A stretch of DNA of 64,000 nt from Undibacterium_A arcticum (lineage in GTDB: Bacteria > Pseudomonadota > Gammaproteobacteria > Burkholderiales > Burkholderiaceae_D). The position numbers and the translations under genes were made by a program. The notes under the pieces were generated by a model. That model had not been told where the DNA came from. It ran no database searches and was given only the letters and a program-made list of their open reading frames with translations. Positions 39,265 to 48,176 of the stretch are shown here, in pieces (positions within the stretch are counted from its first letter, which is position 1; the number at the start of each line of letters is the position of its first letter). The stretch lies in assembly GCF_042660705.1 (NCBI RefSeq), contig NZ_JBHSUQ010000001.1; one strand, given 5' to 3'.

Positions 39265-40491
39265 TCAATCGGAAAAATATTTCCAGTTGCCACCCTTGAT
39301 CTGCACCATCACGCGCGCCCGTTGATCCAACCCGAGATGGTCGCTGCGACTCATGTTGACGATACCGTTGGTGGTCGCGGCACCATGGATGCCTTCCAGC
39401 GCATCGCGCAACGCCGCACGAAACTCGGCGGTGCCGGGCTTCGCGTGCTTCAGCGCAACCGGAATCGCATTCTGCAGCAACAGGCCGGCATCCCAAGCGT
39501 ACGAGGCGAAAGCAGAGACGCTGCCGGCACCATTGGCGGCTTCGTATTTCTTCGAGAAATCGAGCGCCGCCTTCTTGATCGGATTGGCGTCGGCCAATTG
39601 TTTCGCGACCATCACCGGCCCGGTCGGCAGGAAGGTGCCTTCACAATCCTTGCCGCAGACGCGCAGGAAATCGCTGTTGGCGACGCCGTGATTGTGATAA
39701 ATGCGGCCCTTGTAGCCGCGCTCGACCAGCGTCTTCGGCGGCAACGCAGCCGGTGTGCCGGATGCCCCGACCACGATCGCATCCGGATTGGCGGCCATCA
39801 GTTTCAGCACCTGACCGACCACGCTGGTGTCGTTGCGACTGTAATGTTCGGTCGCAACCACCTTGATTTTCTTCAACTCGGCAAATTTGCTCACTTCGAC
39901 GCGAAACGACTCGCCCAGCGCGTCCGAGAATCCGATGAAGCCAACTGTCTTGACGCCGGCACGCGCCATGTCTTCCGCAATCGCAATCGCCATCATGGTA
40001 TCGGTCTGCGGCGTCTTGAACATCCACGCCCGGTTCACGTCCATCGGCTCAATGATACGGTTTGACGACGCCAGGCTGATGGTTGGCGTCTTGCCCTCGC
40101 CGATTACGCCCAGCATTGCCAGCGAATTGGGCGTCGTGGTGGAGCCGATAATCACATCGACCTTCTCTTCCGAAATCAGCTTGCGGGTATTGGTCACGGT
40201 CTGAGTCGTGTCGGAGGCGTCATCCAGCAGCACGTACTCCACCTTGTTGCCGGCAATTTCACGCGGCAGCATCGCGATGGCATTTTTTTCCGGAATGCCG
40301 AGCGACGCCGCCGGCCCGGTCGATGAGATCGTGACGCCAACCTTGATCTGCGCCTGCGCCGGCAGCACCGCGCCGAACAGGGTTGCCGCCGCCAGCGCCA
40401 ATGCGAACGTGCGTGTCTGGTTGCGCTTCTTATTGCGCTGCATGTTGCGCTGCTCGATCTGCTGCTCGACCTGCTGCTTGATGTGCTGCAT
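39265..40491 (-). CDS. Branched-chain amino acid-type ABC substrate-binding protein
   Basis: A 408-residue periplasmic type I binding protein (LivJ/Peripla_BP_6 family): mature start AQIKVGVTISSTGPAASLG, VDVIIGSTTTPNSLAM, PDAIVVGASGTPAALPP. The signal peptide core LALAAATLFGAVLPAQAQ is preceded by an unusually long, charged and glutamine-rich leader of about 28 residues. ATG 40491 has GGGAG upstream and is preferred over the frame's earlier start. No permease or ATPase genes are adjacent. The ligand is unknown. Confidence 0.88.
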   Translation of the reverse strand: MQHIKQQVEQQIEQRNMQRNKKRNQTRTFALALAAATLFGAVLPAQAQIKVGVTISSTGPAASLGIPEKNAIAMLPREIAGNKVEYVLLDDASDTTQTVTNTRKLISEEKVDVIIGSTTTPNSLAMLGVIGEGKTPTISLASSNRIIEPMDVNRAWMFKTPQTDTMMAIAIAEDMARAGVKTVGFIGFSDALGESFRVEVSKFAELKKIKVVATEHYSRNDTSVVGQVLKLMAANPDAIVVGASGTPAALPPKTLVERGYKGRIYHNHGVANSDFLRVCGKDCEGTFLPTGPVMVAKQLADANPIKKAALDFSKKYEAANGAGSVSAFASYAWDAGLLLQNAIPVALKHAKPGTAEFRAALRDALEGIHGAATTNGIVNMSRSDHLGLDQRARVMVQIKGGNWKYFSD

Positions 40492-40530
40492 ATTTTCTCC
40501 CTTTGTCATTATGCGAATCGATGGACTGCA

Positions 40531-41781
40531 CTAACTTTGCCGGAGCGCGACCGGCACCGACAAGAAACCGCGAAACCGGGCGCGGCCGCCGCGCTGCGGC
40601 CTGCCGGCTAATGCGTACTGCGGAAAGCGCTGCAGAAAACGCGAGATCGCCACCCGCGCCTCCAGCCGCGCCAGAAACATGCCGGCGCACTGATGGATGC
40701 CGGAACCGAAAGCAAGATGACGATTCGGTGTGCGGCGGAGGTCGAGCCGGTCCGGATCGGGAAACTGGGCCGGGTCGCGATTGGCCGCGCCGATACAGAG
40801 CGTGATGCGGGTGCCGGCCGGCATCGCAACGCCGCCGATGCTCGTAGCCACGGTGGTAATGCGGTTGCCGAGTTGGTTGGAACTCTCGTAGCGCAGGAAT
40901 TCTTCGATCGCGGCATTGATCAGCGTCGGCTCGGCGATCAGTGTGGCTTTCTCTTGCGGCCATGCGAGCAGCGCGACCAGACCGTTGCCGATCAGGTTGG
41001 TGGTCGTTTCGTGGCCGGCATTGAGCAGGAAGATGCAGTTCTGCAGCAATTCGGTTTCGGTCAATTTCTCGCCGTCCGGCTCGCCCTGGATCAGCCGTGT
41101 CAGCATGTCCTTGTGCGGATCGCCCGGATGACGGCGCCGCTCGGCCACCAATCCTTGCAGATAGGCCAGAAAATCCCGCACGCAGCGATTCGCATACTTG
41201 AAAAATTCACTGTTGATGTTCGGCTCCAGCGCCCCCAGAATCGCCAGCGACCATGCGCGCAGCGGCGCGCGCTCGTCGTGCGGCACGGCGAGCAAGTTGC
41301 CGATGATTTCGACCGGGATCGCGGATGCGAAATCGGCAATCAGGTCGACCTTGTCTTGATGCGCCATCCGCTCCAGTAACTGATCGACCAACACAATCAG
41401 GCCCGGCTCGGTTTCCGCCATCGCGGCCGGTGTCAGGCCGTCCATGATCAGTCGGCGCACGCGCGTATGCAGCGGCGGATCGTTGAACACCAGACTGGTG
41501 GTGTGATGCTGGTACAGCAGCGAATCGCCGTACTTCGGTTTGAACTCGACCCGTTTGTCGGAGCTGAAGGTCTTGGTGTCCTTGTAGACTGCCTGGATAT
41601 CGGTGTAGCGGGTCAGCAGATAGGAGTCGTCCGGCATCCGTTTGATCGGCTGATGGCGGCGCAGCGCGTGGTAGTACGGGAACGGATTGGCGTAAAAATC
41701 GGGCGGCAGGTGACGCAAATCGAAGGATTGCAGCATGTCGGCCACATCTTCGTCAGAAAACCTCGGCTGGTCCATGGGCAT
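40531..41781 (-). CDS. Cytochrome P450
   Basis: A 416-residue soluble bacterial P450 (class I type). I-helix AGHETTTN, K-helix E-x-x-R in EEFLRYES, and heme-ligand loop FGSGIHQCAGMFLAR with Cys as axial ligand. It hydroxylates an unidentified substrate and needs ferredoxin/reductase partners, none of which are adjacent. ATG 41781 is chosen because residues before it in the open frame are not P450-like; ATG 41775 is also possible. It follows on from the binding-protein gene on the same strand, 40 bp apart. Confidence 0.92.
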   Translation of the reverse strand: MPMDQPRFSDEDVADMLQSFDLRHLPPDFYANPFPYYHALRRHQPIKRMPDDSYLLTRYTDIQAVYKDTKTFSSDKRVEFKPKYGDSLLYQHHTTSLVFNDPPLHTRVRRLIMDGLTPAAMAETEPGLIVLVDQLLERMAHQDKVDLIADFASAIPVEIIGNLLAVPHDERAPLRAWSLAILGALEPNINSEFFKYANRCVRDFLAYLQGLVAERRRHPGDPHKDMLTRLIQGEPDGEKLTETELLQNCIFLLNAGHETTTNLIGNGLVALLAWPQEKATLIAEPTLINAAIEEFLRYESSNQLGNRITTVATSIGGVAMPAGTRITLCIGAANRDPAQFPDPDRLDLRRTPNRHLAFGSGIHQCAGMFLARLEARVAISRFLQRFPQYALAGRPQRGGRARFRGFLSVPVALRQS

Positions 41782-42085
41782 GAATTTGAGCAAGATAGTG
41801 ACCGATTTATACCATGTGCGCTCCATACCGTGGCCATGCGCCGATATACTCCACAAACAGATGGCCAATTGTGCATTAAATTATTGGACGATTTATCTAT
41901 ACTGGCAGAAATTGTTTTAATGCAGCGCCTTGACGCCCTTTCCTCGCGGAAGGTGCAGTGTGGCGCCGCTGGTAATTCCATTTCCAAATCAAGGGTGAAC
42001 GCGGCGGACGCTCGCAGTCATTACGTTAATCAGGCAAGGGCCGACAATAAAGCGCAAGTTTGATGTGGAAGTGGACCAAGGGCGC
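41782..42085. other. Intergenic region upstream of the P450 gene
   Basis: About 300 bp, relatively AT-rich around 41850-41930, which probably contains the P450 promoter. I see no coding frame or RNA gene. Confidence 0.45.
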
Positions 42086-42116
42086 AAAAAAAACGCCCGG
42101 GTTTACACCTCGGGCG
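42086..42116 (-). terminator. Rho-independent terminator of the rpsO-pnp transcript
   Basis: On the - strand a CGCCCG/CGGGCG stem (with a few further weak pairs) is followed by eight T. It is 212 bp beyond the pnp stop because a 177-bp inverted-repeat element lies in between. Confidence 0.85.
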
Positions 42117-42142
42117 GTTTGATCCTGGCCAGTTCTCAGTAT

Positions 42143-42319
42143 AGGAGCCTGCCGGACCTACGGCTCGGCGCCCCCGGAGAATCGGCTGCAAAATTACCTG
42201 AACGGTCCAAATTTTGCCAGCTTCTTGGTCAATAGCTCGCTATTGACGCTGCGAATCCGGCAAAATCTGTCCTCGCTCAGCGTGTTTTCGCTTCGATTCC
42301 GTAAGTCCGACAGGCTCCT
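42143..42319. mobile_element. MITE-like nested inverted-repeat element
   Basis: A 177-bp non-coding element bounded by 21-bp terminal inverted repeats, AGGAGCCTGCCGGACCTACG at the left and the complement of AGGAGCCTGTCGGACTTACG at the right (19 of 21 bases match). Inside are further inverted pairs placed concentrically: GAATCG/CGATTC (42179 and 42294), ATTTTGCC/GGCAAAAT (42211 and 42259) and a central GTCAATAGC/GCTATTGAC hairpin (42228-42247). No transposase frame. It lies 8 bp after the pnp stop, so it is transcribed as part of the pnp 3' UTR. Confidence 0.7.
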
Positions 42320-42327
42320 GGGCTGAA

Positions 42328-44463
42328 TTAATGCTCCAATTGCTGTGGCTGCTCGCTACCTTCGTCGGCTGCCGCTGCCTTCATCGACAGCTTCAGACGG
42401 CCGCGGTCATCGGTTTCCAGAACCTTGACGCGCACTTGCTGACCTTCTTTCAGGTAGTCGGCCACCGCATTCACACGCTCGTTGGCGATCTGGCTGATGT
42501 GCAGCAGACCGTCTTTGCCCGGCATGACCTGAACGATCGCGCCGAAGTCGAGCAGCTTCAGAACCGTACCTTCGTACACCTTGCCGACTTCAACCGACGC
42601 GGTCAGCTCTTCGATGCGACGCTTGGCTTCCTGACCGGCGGCGGCATCGACGGAAGCGATGGTCACCACGCCTTCGTCGCTGATGTCGATTTGGGTGCCG
42701 GTTTCTTCAGTCAGCGCGCGAATCACGGCGCCGCCCTTGCCGATCACATCACGGATTTTTTCCGGATTGATCTTGACGGTGATCAGGCGCGGTGCGAAGT
42801 CGGACAGCTCGGTTTTGACATGAGGCATCGCTTCCTGCATCTTGGCCAGGATGTGCATACGGCCTTCCTGGGCTTGCGCCAGCGCGACCTGCATGATTTC
42901 CTTGGTGATGCCCTGGATCTTGATATCCATCTGCAGCGCAGTGATACCGCCAGCGGTACCGGCGACCTTGAAGTCCATATCGCCGAGGTGATCTTCGTCG
43001 CCCAGGATGTCGGTCAGCACGGCAAATTTGCCGCCTTCCTTGATCAGACCCATCGCGATACCGGCCACGTGCGCCTTCATCGGCACGCCGGCGTCCATCA
43101 ATGCGAGACAGCCGCCGCACACCGACGCCATCGACGACGAGCCGTTCGATTCGGTGATCTCGGACACCAGGCGCATCGCGTAGCTGAAGTCCTCTGCAGC
43201 AGGCAAGGCGGCCAGCAGCGCGCGCTTGGCGAGGCGGCCGTGACCGATTTCACGACGCTTCGGGGTGCCGACGCGGCCGGTTTCGCCGGTGGCGAACGGA
43301 GGCATGTTGTAATGCAGCATGAAGGAGTCGGTGAACTCGCCCATCAATGCGTCGATCTTCTGGCTGTCGCGCGCGGTGCCGAGCGTGGCAACCACCAGCG
43401 CCTGGGTTTCGCCGCGGGTAAACAGCGCCGAGCCGTGGGTGCGTGGCAGTACGCCGGTGCGGATCGAGATTGGGCGCACGGTGCGGGTATCGCGACCGTC
43501 AATGCGTGGCTCGCCTTCGAGAATTTGCGAACGCACGATCTTCGATTCCAGATCGAACATGATGTTGCCGACGTCGGCCGCATCCGGTGCTACGCCACCG
43601 ATCGATGCCGCTTCTGCTACCAATGCAGCGTTGACTTCTACGGTTGCATCTTTCAGCTTGGCGGTACGCGCCTGCTTGTCTTTGGTTTGATACGCTTCGC
43701 GCAGTTTCGCTTCGGCGAAATGGCCGACACGGGCGATCAGCGCTTCGTTCTTCGGTGCCGGGCTCCATTGCACTTCCGGCTTGCCACCGTCACGCACCAG
43801 GTCGTGAATCGCATTGATCACGGTTTGCATCTGTTCGTGGCCATAGACCACGGCGCCGAGCATGATTGCTTCGGACAATTGCTGGGCTTCGGATTCGACC
43901 ATCAACACGGCCTGCTCGGTACCGGCCACTACCAGGTCCATTTGCGAGGACTTGAGCTGGGTGCTGGTCGGATTCAGGATGTACTGGCCGTCGATATAGC
44001 CGACGCGCGCGGCGCCAATCGGGCCATTGAACGGCAGGCCGGCAACGCACAATGCGGCGGAGGCGCCGATCATCGCCGCGATGTCCGGGTCGATTTCAGG
44101 GTTGACCGACAGTACGTGGATCACGACCTGCACTTCGTTCAGATAGCCTTCCGGGAACAGCGGACGGATCGGACGGTCGATCAGGCGGGAAGTCAGTGTT
44201 TCCTTCTCGGAAGGACGGCCTTCGCGCTTGAAGAAACCGCCTGGAATGCGGCCGGCAGCATAGGTCTTTTCCAGATAATCGACGGTCAGCGGGAAAAAAT
44301 CCTGACCTGGCTTGGCATCCTTGCGTGCGACCACGGTCGCCAGCACGACGGTATCTTCGATCGACACCAGCACGGCGCCGGAGGCTTGACGGGCGATTTC
44401 GCCGGTCTCGAGCGTGACTTGATGCTGGCCGTACTGGAAGGTCTTGGTAACTTTGTTAAACAT
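42328..44463 (-). CDS. pnp: Polyribonucleotide nucleotidyltransferase
   Basis: Phosphorolytic 3'-5' exoribonuclease of the RNA degradosome. 711 residues: two RNase PH domains (first FFKREGRPSEKETLTSRLID; second RTHGSALFTRGETQALVV with DFSYAMRLVSEITESNGSSS), a KH domain (IRDVIGKGGAVIRAL near residue 560) and an S1 domain (YEGTVLKLLDFGAIVQVMPG). The start is supported by AAGGA before ATG 44463. Second gene of the rpsO-pnp operon; intact over 2.1 kb. Confidence 0.98.
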   Translation of the reverse strand: MFNKVTKTFQYGQHQVTLETGEIARQASGAVLVSIEDTVVLATVVARKDAKPGQDFFPLTVDYLEKTYAAGRIPGGFFKREGRPSEKETLTSRLIDRPIRPLFPEGYLNEVQVVIHVLSVNPEIDPDIAAMIGASAALCVAGLPFNGPIGAARVGYIDGQYILNPTSTQLKSSQMDLVVAGTEQAVLMVESEAQQLSEAIMLGAVVYGHEQMQTVINAIHDLVRDGGKPEVQWSPAPKNEALIARVGHFAEAKLREAYQTKDKQARTAKLKDATVEVNAALVAEAASIGGVAPDAADVGNIMFDLESKIVRSQILEGEPRIDGRDTRTVRPISIRTGVLPRTHGSALFTRGETQALVVATLGTARDSQKIDALMGEFTDSFMLHYNMPPFATGETGRVGTPKRREIGHGRLAKRALLAALPAAEDFSYAMRLVSEITESNGSSSMASVCGGCLALMDAGVPMKAHVAGIAMGLIKEGGKFAVLTDILGDEDHLGDMDFKVAGTAGGITALQMDIKIQGITKEIMQVALAQAQEGRMHILAKMQEAMPHVKTELSDFAPRLITVKINPEKIRDVIGKGGAVIRALTEETGTQIDISDEGVVTIASVDAAAGQEAKRRIEELTASVEVGKVYEGTVLKLLDFGAIVQVMPGKDGLLHISQIANERVNAVADYLKEGQQVRVKVLETDDRGRLKLSMKAAAADEGSEQPQQLEH

Positions 44464-44628
44464 GGTGTTCCTTTCTATTTTGCCGACAGATTTTCAGGCG
44501 CTGTCGTTCACCTCACCACAGGCTGCGCGTCACGGATGATGTGCGACCTTACTGCTAATTTTGTTGCTGAGCACTTCTGCTCTATCGATCTGGCGCCGGA
44601 CTGCAAAGCCGGCCAAAACGTAAAATGC

Positions 44629-44664
44629 AAAAATGCCCGCGTCAGTGAACTGGCGCAGGCATTT
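44629..44664 (-). terminator. Hairpin/attenuator between rpsO and pnp
   Basis: On the - strand AAATGCC-T-GCG pairs with CGC-G-GGCATTT and is followed by T residues. It lies 34 bp after rpsO, the place where E. coli has the partial terminator of the rpsO-pnp operon. Confidence 0.75.
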
Positions 44665-44697
44665 CTATCGGAGGACCGAAACAGGGAATCGCAACAA

Positions 44698-44966
44698 TTA
44701 TTTGCGCAGGCCGAGTTTGACGATCAGATCGCGATAACGGGTAGCATCCTTGCCCTTGAGGTAGGACAGCAGGCTCTTACGACGGTTAACCATCATGATC
44801 AGGCCACGGCGGGAGTGGTGATCCTTGGCGTGGGCCTTGAAGTGACCGTTGAGGTCGTTAATGCGTGCGGTCAGCAGCGCAACTTGGACTTCCGGGGAGC
44901 CGGTGTCGTTCTGGCCACGAGCATTGTCCGCAACAATAGCGGCCTTCTGTGTTTTTCAATTGTCAT
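44698..44966 (-). CDS. rpsO: 30S ribosomal protein S15 (frameshifted near the N-terminus as sequenced)
   Basis: Primary 16S rRNA-binding protein of the small subunit platform. From the second frame the protein reads KAAIVADNARGQNDTGSPEV, then DHHSRRGL and the ending KLGLRK, complete S15. The start ATG 44966 with MTIE is in another frame; the run of five T at 44952-44956 appears one base short, and one more A on the coding strand gives MTIEKTQKAAIV. Joined length is 89 residues, exactly the S15 length. An essential gene, so an indel error is likely. Confidence 0.93.
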
Positions 44967-45054
44967 AATAAGCTTTCACATGCGATGCACAGAGTCTGAA
45001 CCCTACGCACCGTGAACATACGGTTAATGAACTGGTCAAATCAACCAGACGCGC

Positions 45055-45083
45055 ATTATAGCGGAATTAGCGCGTGCATTCAA
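45055..45083 (-). promoter_or_regulatory. Sigma-70 promoter for rpsO-pnp
   Basis: On the - strand TTGAAT (opposite 45078-45083), a 17-bp spacer and a consensus TATAAT (opposite 45055-45060). It predicts a leader of about 80 nt before the rpsO start. Confidence 0.8.
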
Positions 45084-45134
45084 ATGCTTGGCGCGATCCT
45101 CGAAATCTCACGCAGGGCTGACCACGGAGTTGAG

Positions 45135-45650
45135 ATGAAGAAATTGTGCTGTTCCTATTTTTGGTCCCATTTTGCCGCCCTGATATGCCTGACCGGCTGC
45201 TCGGTGGTGGCCCCGGTCAACCCCGGCGACAGTGACGCGCAAGTCATTTCGAAGCTGGGCCGGCCGACTGCCCGATACCAGGACGGCGGCCAGCAATTGC
45301 TGGAATACCGACACGGCCCGGCCGGACAGCAGACGTACATGGCGCGCATCGGCGCCGATGGCCGGTTGATGTCATACGAGCAAGTGCTGACGATGCAGAA
45401 ATTCGGCACGATCAGAGTCGGTGAAGCGACCAAGGCCGATGTCTTGCGCAGCGTCGGACAACCGGCCGAAGTGTCCACCCTGACGCTGCCGCAACTGGAG
45501 GTCTGGTCTTATCGTTACAAGGAAAACAACGTCTGGAATTCGATGATGCATGTGCATTTCGACAAGTCCGGCATCGTGCGCCTACTGCAAAACGGGCCCG
45601 ACCCGCGCTATGAAGAGCATGATCGTTCCTCCGATGGCGGACGTCGATAG
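45135..45650 (+). CDS. BamE/SmpA-OmlA-like outer-membrane lipoprotein
   Basis: A 171-residue lipoprotein. Signal peptide with lipobox LTGC near residue 23, followed by a domain of the SmpA/OmlA type with the repeated motif D-A-Q-V-x-x-x-L-G-R-P (first copy DAQVISKLGRPTARY, second ADVLRSVGQPAEVS). Proteins with this fold act in outer-membrane assembly or as small envelope lipoproteins. ATG 45135 is preferred, as GGAG lies 5 nt upstream and gives a proper signal peptide; the longer frame does not. A monocistronic gene, divergent from rpsO. Confidence 0.85.
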   Translation: MKKLCCSYFWSHFAALICLTGCSVVAPVNPGDSDAQVISKLGRPTARYQDGGQQLLEYRHGPAGQQTYMARIGADGRLMSYEQVLTMQKFGTIRVGEATKADVLRSVGQPAEVSTLTLPQLEVWSYRYKENNVWNSMMHVHFDKSGIVRLLQNGPDPRYEEHDRSSDGGRR

Positions 45651-45898
45651 CGCAACGACCGCAACTCGGCATCAACAAGGTCGTTGTTTGTAGCGTCTTG
45701 ACTGGCCCGGGAAAGTTCATGCGAAGAAATATACTGTCTTGACAGTATCGTGATTACGCAATTATTTCAGACGCAATTCACACATACTCCCAACCATGCT
45801 CCAGGCAGTCACGGCAATGGGCAATGGGCAATGCCGCTCGATGCCCCCCAAGAACTGCAGGCCTTCGGGCGGTACCGCTACTCCAAACAATTTTCGGT

Positions 45899-46792
45899 TC
45901 ACACCTGTGGCTTATCTTCCTCCGGCGCCGGTTTGGCTTGCACGATACTGACCGGCTTGCCTTTCAGCAGACGCCAGAAATAAATACAGTAGCCGGATAT
46001 CCCATACAGCACGAACAGTCCGAACAGCACTTTCGGCGGGTCGCTCGTCACGACCACGAAGGTCACCACGATCAGAAACACCGCGATGAACGGCACCGGC
46101 TTGCGGAAATTGACATCCTTGAAACTGTAAAACGGGACATTGCTGACCATCGTCAGTCCGGCATACAGCGTGATCGCCCACGACACCCAGCGCAGGTCGG
46201 CACCGGCAAACCTCAAATCGTCCATCAGGAAAATGAAGCCGGCCACCAGTGCCGCCGCCGCCGGGCTGGGGATCCCCTGGAAATAGCGCTTGTCGACCAC
46301 CGTGATATTGGTATTGAACCGGGCCAGGCGCAATGCCGCACCGGCGCAATACACGAAGGCGGCGAGCCAGCCCAGCTTGCCCATACCGCGCAGCGACCAT
46401 TCATAAACCACCAGCGCTGGCGCCACACCGAACGACACCATGTCCGACAGGCTGTCGTATTGGGCGCCGAATTCGCTCTGAGTGTTGGTCATGCGGGCCA
46501 CGCGGCCATCGATGCTGTCGAGCACCATCGCGATAAAAATCGCGACCGTCGCATGGTCAAACTTCAGGTTCATCGCCATCACGATCGCATAAAAGCCGCC
46601 AAACAGTGCGGCCGTCGTAAACGCGTTCGGTAACAGGTAGATGCCGCGCCGCCTTAGCGTGGGCCGCTGCGGCAGTCCAGCCTGCTCGCCATCGTCCAGC
46701 TGCGGGCGATGCAGCCCGAGTTTGCCGAAACGCGGTTTCTTTGGAAATTGCGCTCCGTTATTCTTGCTTTTACGACGGTGGAAAGTTGCCAT
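45899..46792 (-). CDS. pssA: CDP-diacylglycerol-serine O-phosphatidyltransferase
   Basis: Type II (membrane) phosphatidylserine synthase. 297 residues. The CDP-alcohol phosphotransferase signature D-G-x2-A-R-x8-G-x3-D-x3-D is visible in SIDGRVARMTNTQSEFGAQ followed by YDSLSD. Six to eight membrane helices follow a basic N-terminal tail. It catalyses the first step to phosphatidylethanolamine. The decarboxylase gene psd, often adjacent in Burkholderiales, is not next to it here. Confidence 0.94.
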   Translation of the reverse strand: MATFHRRKSKNNGAQFPKKPRFGKLGLHRPQLDDGEQAGLPQRPTLRRRGIYLLPNAFTTAALFGGFYAIVMAMNLKFDHATVAIFIAMVLDSIDGRVARMTNTQSEFGAQYDSLSDMVSFGVAPALVVYEWSLRGMGKLGWLAAFVYCAGAALRLARFNTNITVVDKRYFQGIPSPAAAALVAGFIFLMDDLRFAGADLRWVSWAITLYAGLTMVSNVPFYSFKDVNFRKPVPFIAVFLIVVTFVVVTSDPPKVLFGLFVLYGISGYCIYFWRLLKGKPVSIVQAKPAPEEDKPQV

Positions 46793-47063
46793 GCGGATTC
46801 CGTTCTATGCTGCTGTCAGTAGTTGGATTTCGGCCGGAATTGTAGCGGTCGCCGACATTTCATCGCCGACCGTGACCTTTGGCGGTGCAGTCAACGACGG
46901 ATCGAAATCGCGCCATGAGCCTTGAGGATGCGGCGGAAAGGTCGCCCGCCCGGGTAATGATAGTTGATAATTCCACTAGGAAAGCGTCGCTATTCTAGAC
47001 GAGCTCAGGGTAAATGTAACCCCCTGCCACCCCCAACGCGTCTAGCACCGGCATGAAGCATTC

Positions 47064-47267
47064 TCATTTCTGCGCGTCGTCAATCGCCTTCATCCGCTCA
47101 TCGGCCTGCTGCTGCATCTGGCCCTCCAGCGCCTTGGCCTTGTTCAACGCCTCGCGCTGAGTTTTGAGCAGGTCGGGTGGCGGTCCGTCAGGCTTGCAGC
47201 CGGACAAGCACAAGCCGAAGGCCACGCCGGACAGGATGGTCCAGATGGCAGTTTTGACATTTTCCAT
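47064..47267 (-). CDS. Small putative lipoprotein
   Basis: A 67-residue protein. The N-terminal hydrophobic segment ends in a lipobox-like LSGC (Cys near residue 24), followed by a short helical, charged tail rich in K, E and Q that could form a coiled coil. No family recognised. It lies 6 bp after the SIMPL-domain gene and is probably cotranscribed and exported with it. Confidence 0.65.
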   Translation of the reverse strand: MENVKTAIWTILSGVAFGLCLSGCKPDGPPPDLLKTQREALNKAKALEGQMQQQADERMKAIDDAQK

Positions 47268-47273
47268 CGTGCG

Positions 47274-48038
47274 CTACCGGAACTTGACTTTGCCGACCAC
47301 GCGCATCTGCAGCGTGGTCTCGCCTGGCTCAAAGCTCGGCACTTCAATTGGTGTTGGTTCAGCCGCGCGGCCGGCCATGCTCATCACTTTCGGATTAAAC
47401 CCGTCCTGCTGCTGCGCATAGGCGCCGGACCCTTCAAAATCGACCGTGTCGAGAATCGCGTCGGCAGGATTGCGCCCCATCGCCTTCGCGATCGACGCAA
47501 TGCGTTCGGTCAGATCCTTGTAGGTAGCGGCGATGCGCGCTTCGTCCAGTTTTCTACTGGCGGCGTCGGACAGGCCGAAGCGCAAGCCATTGATCGCCAG
47601 CAGCCGCTGGGTCGCTGCCACGGTCTTCGGCAGGGTCGCCAGATTGGTCGTCGTCACGTCCAGATATTGACCGACGCGCCAGCTGGCCGGTTGCCGCACC
47701 TTGTTGTTGGGGCGCGGCTGGGGCTGGTCCTCCGGGTACACCGGATAAGTATAGTAACCACGTGTCTTCAGTGTCGCCTGCGGATCCTCGCGCTTGACGA
47801 TCTCGACACCCTGTTTCATTTTCTGATTGACGCGCGACGCTGCGGCCGCCTTGTCCCTGTCCTGCTCTTCGATCATCAGCGTCAGGTGCGCTTCATCGTT
47901 GGCGTGCTTGACCTCGCCGAATGCGGGCACAATGACCAGGGTGCCGGACGTCTGCAGCAATGGTTGAGACTGCGCCTGCGCCCCGAGCAGCGGCATGCAA
48001 AGCAGCAATGGCAATAGTATTTGCCCGAATCGCGACAT
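47274..48038 (-). CDS. SIMPL-domain (DUF541) periplasmic protein
   Basis: A 254-residue exported protein. Signal peptide QILLPLLLCMPLLGAQAQ, then a SIMPL/DUF541 domain: GEVKHANDEAHLTLMIEEQD, TRGYYTYPVY, and the later segment GFNPKVMSMAGRAAEPTPIE with the terminal beta strand TTLQMRVVGKVKF. The E. coli relative YggE is linked to oxidative stress; here the function is unknown. ATG 48038 has GGAG 6 nt upstream, so the longer open frame is not used. Confidence 0.85.
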   Translation of the reverse strand: MSRFGQILLPLLLCMPLLGAQAQSQPLLQTSGTLVIVPAFGEVKHANDEAHLTLMIEEQDRDKAAAASRVNQKMKQGVEIVKREDPQATLKTRGYYTYPVYPEDQPQPRPNNKVRQPASWRVGQYLDVTTTNLATLPKTVAATQRLLAINGLRFGLSDAASRKLDEARIAATYKDLTERIASIAKAMGRNPADAILDTVDFEGSGAYAQQQDGFNPKVMSMAGRAAEPTPIEVPSFEPGETTLQMRVVGKVKFR

Positions 48039-48134
48039 AGATTTCTCCAATAATGGGGCGACAGCCAGTGTACGCCCCATTAATTTTGATCAGCAAGAAA
48101 TTACATTTGCTTGCTATGCAATTTCAAACTCAGA

Positions 48135-48176
48135 TTAATTTTTCGATTGATCGACCAGTTTGTTCTTGGCGATCCA
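48135..48176 (-). pseudogene. Second, diverged copy of the ilvC 3' end
   Basis: Reads WIAKNKLVDQSKN and stop, identical in protein sequence to the true ilvC C-terminus at 48284-48325 but differing at five bases, all synonymous or within the stop codon (TAA instead of TGA). It directly abuts the 60-nt palindrome. It looks like a leftover tail of an older ilvC allele. Confidence 0.8.

Noticed and set aside
42331..45015. 894-codon open frame on the + strand opposite pnp
   Set aside because: It mirrors the pnp codons (high GC third positions keep the antisense frame open), has arginine/histidine/glutamine-rich low-quality composition and no ribosome-binding site or family motifs.
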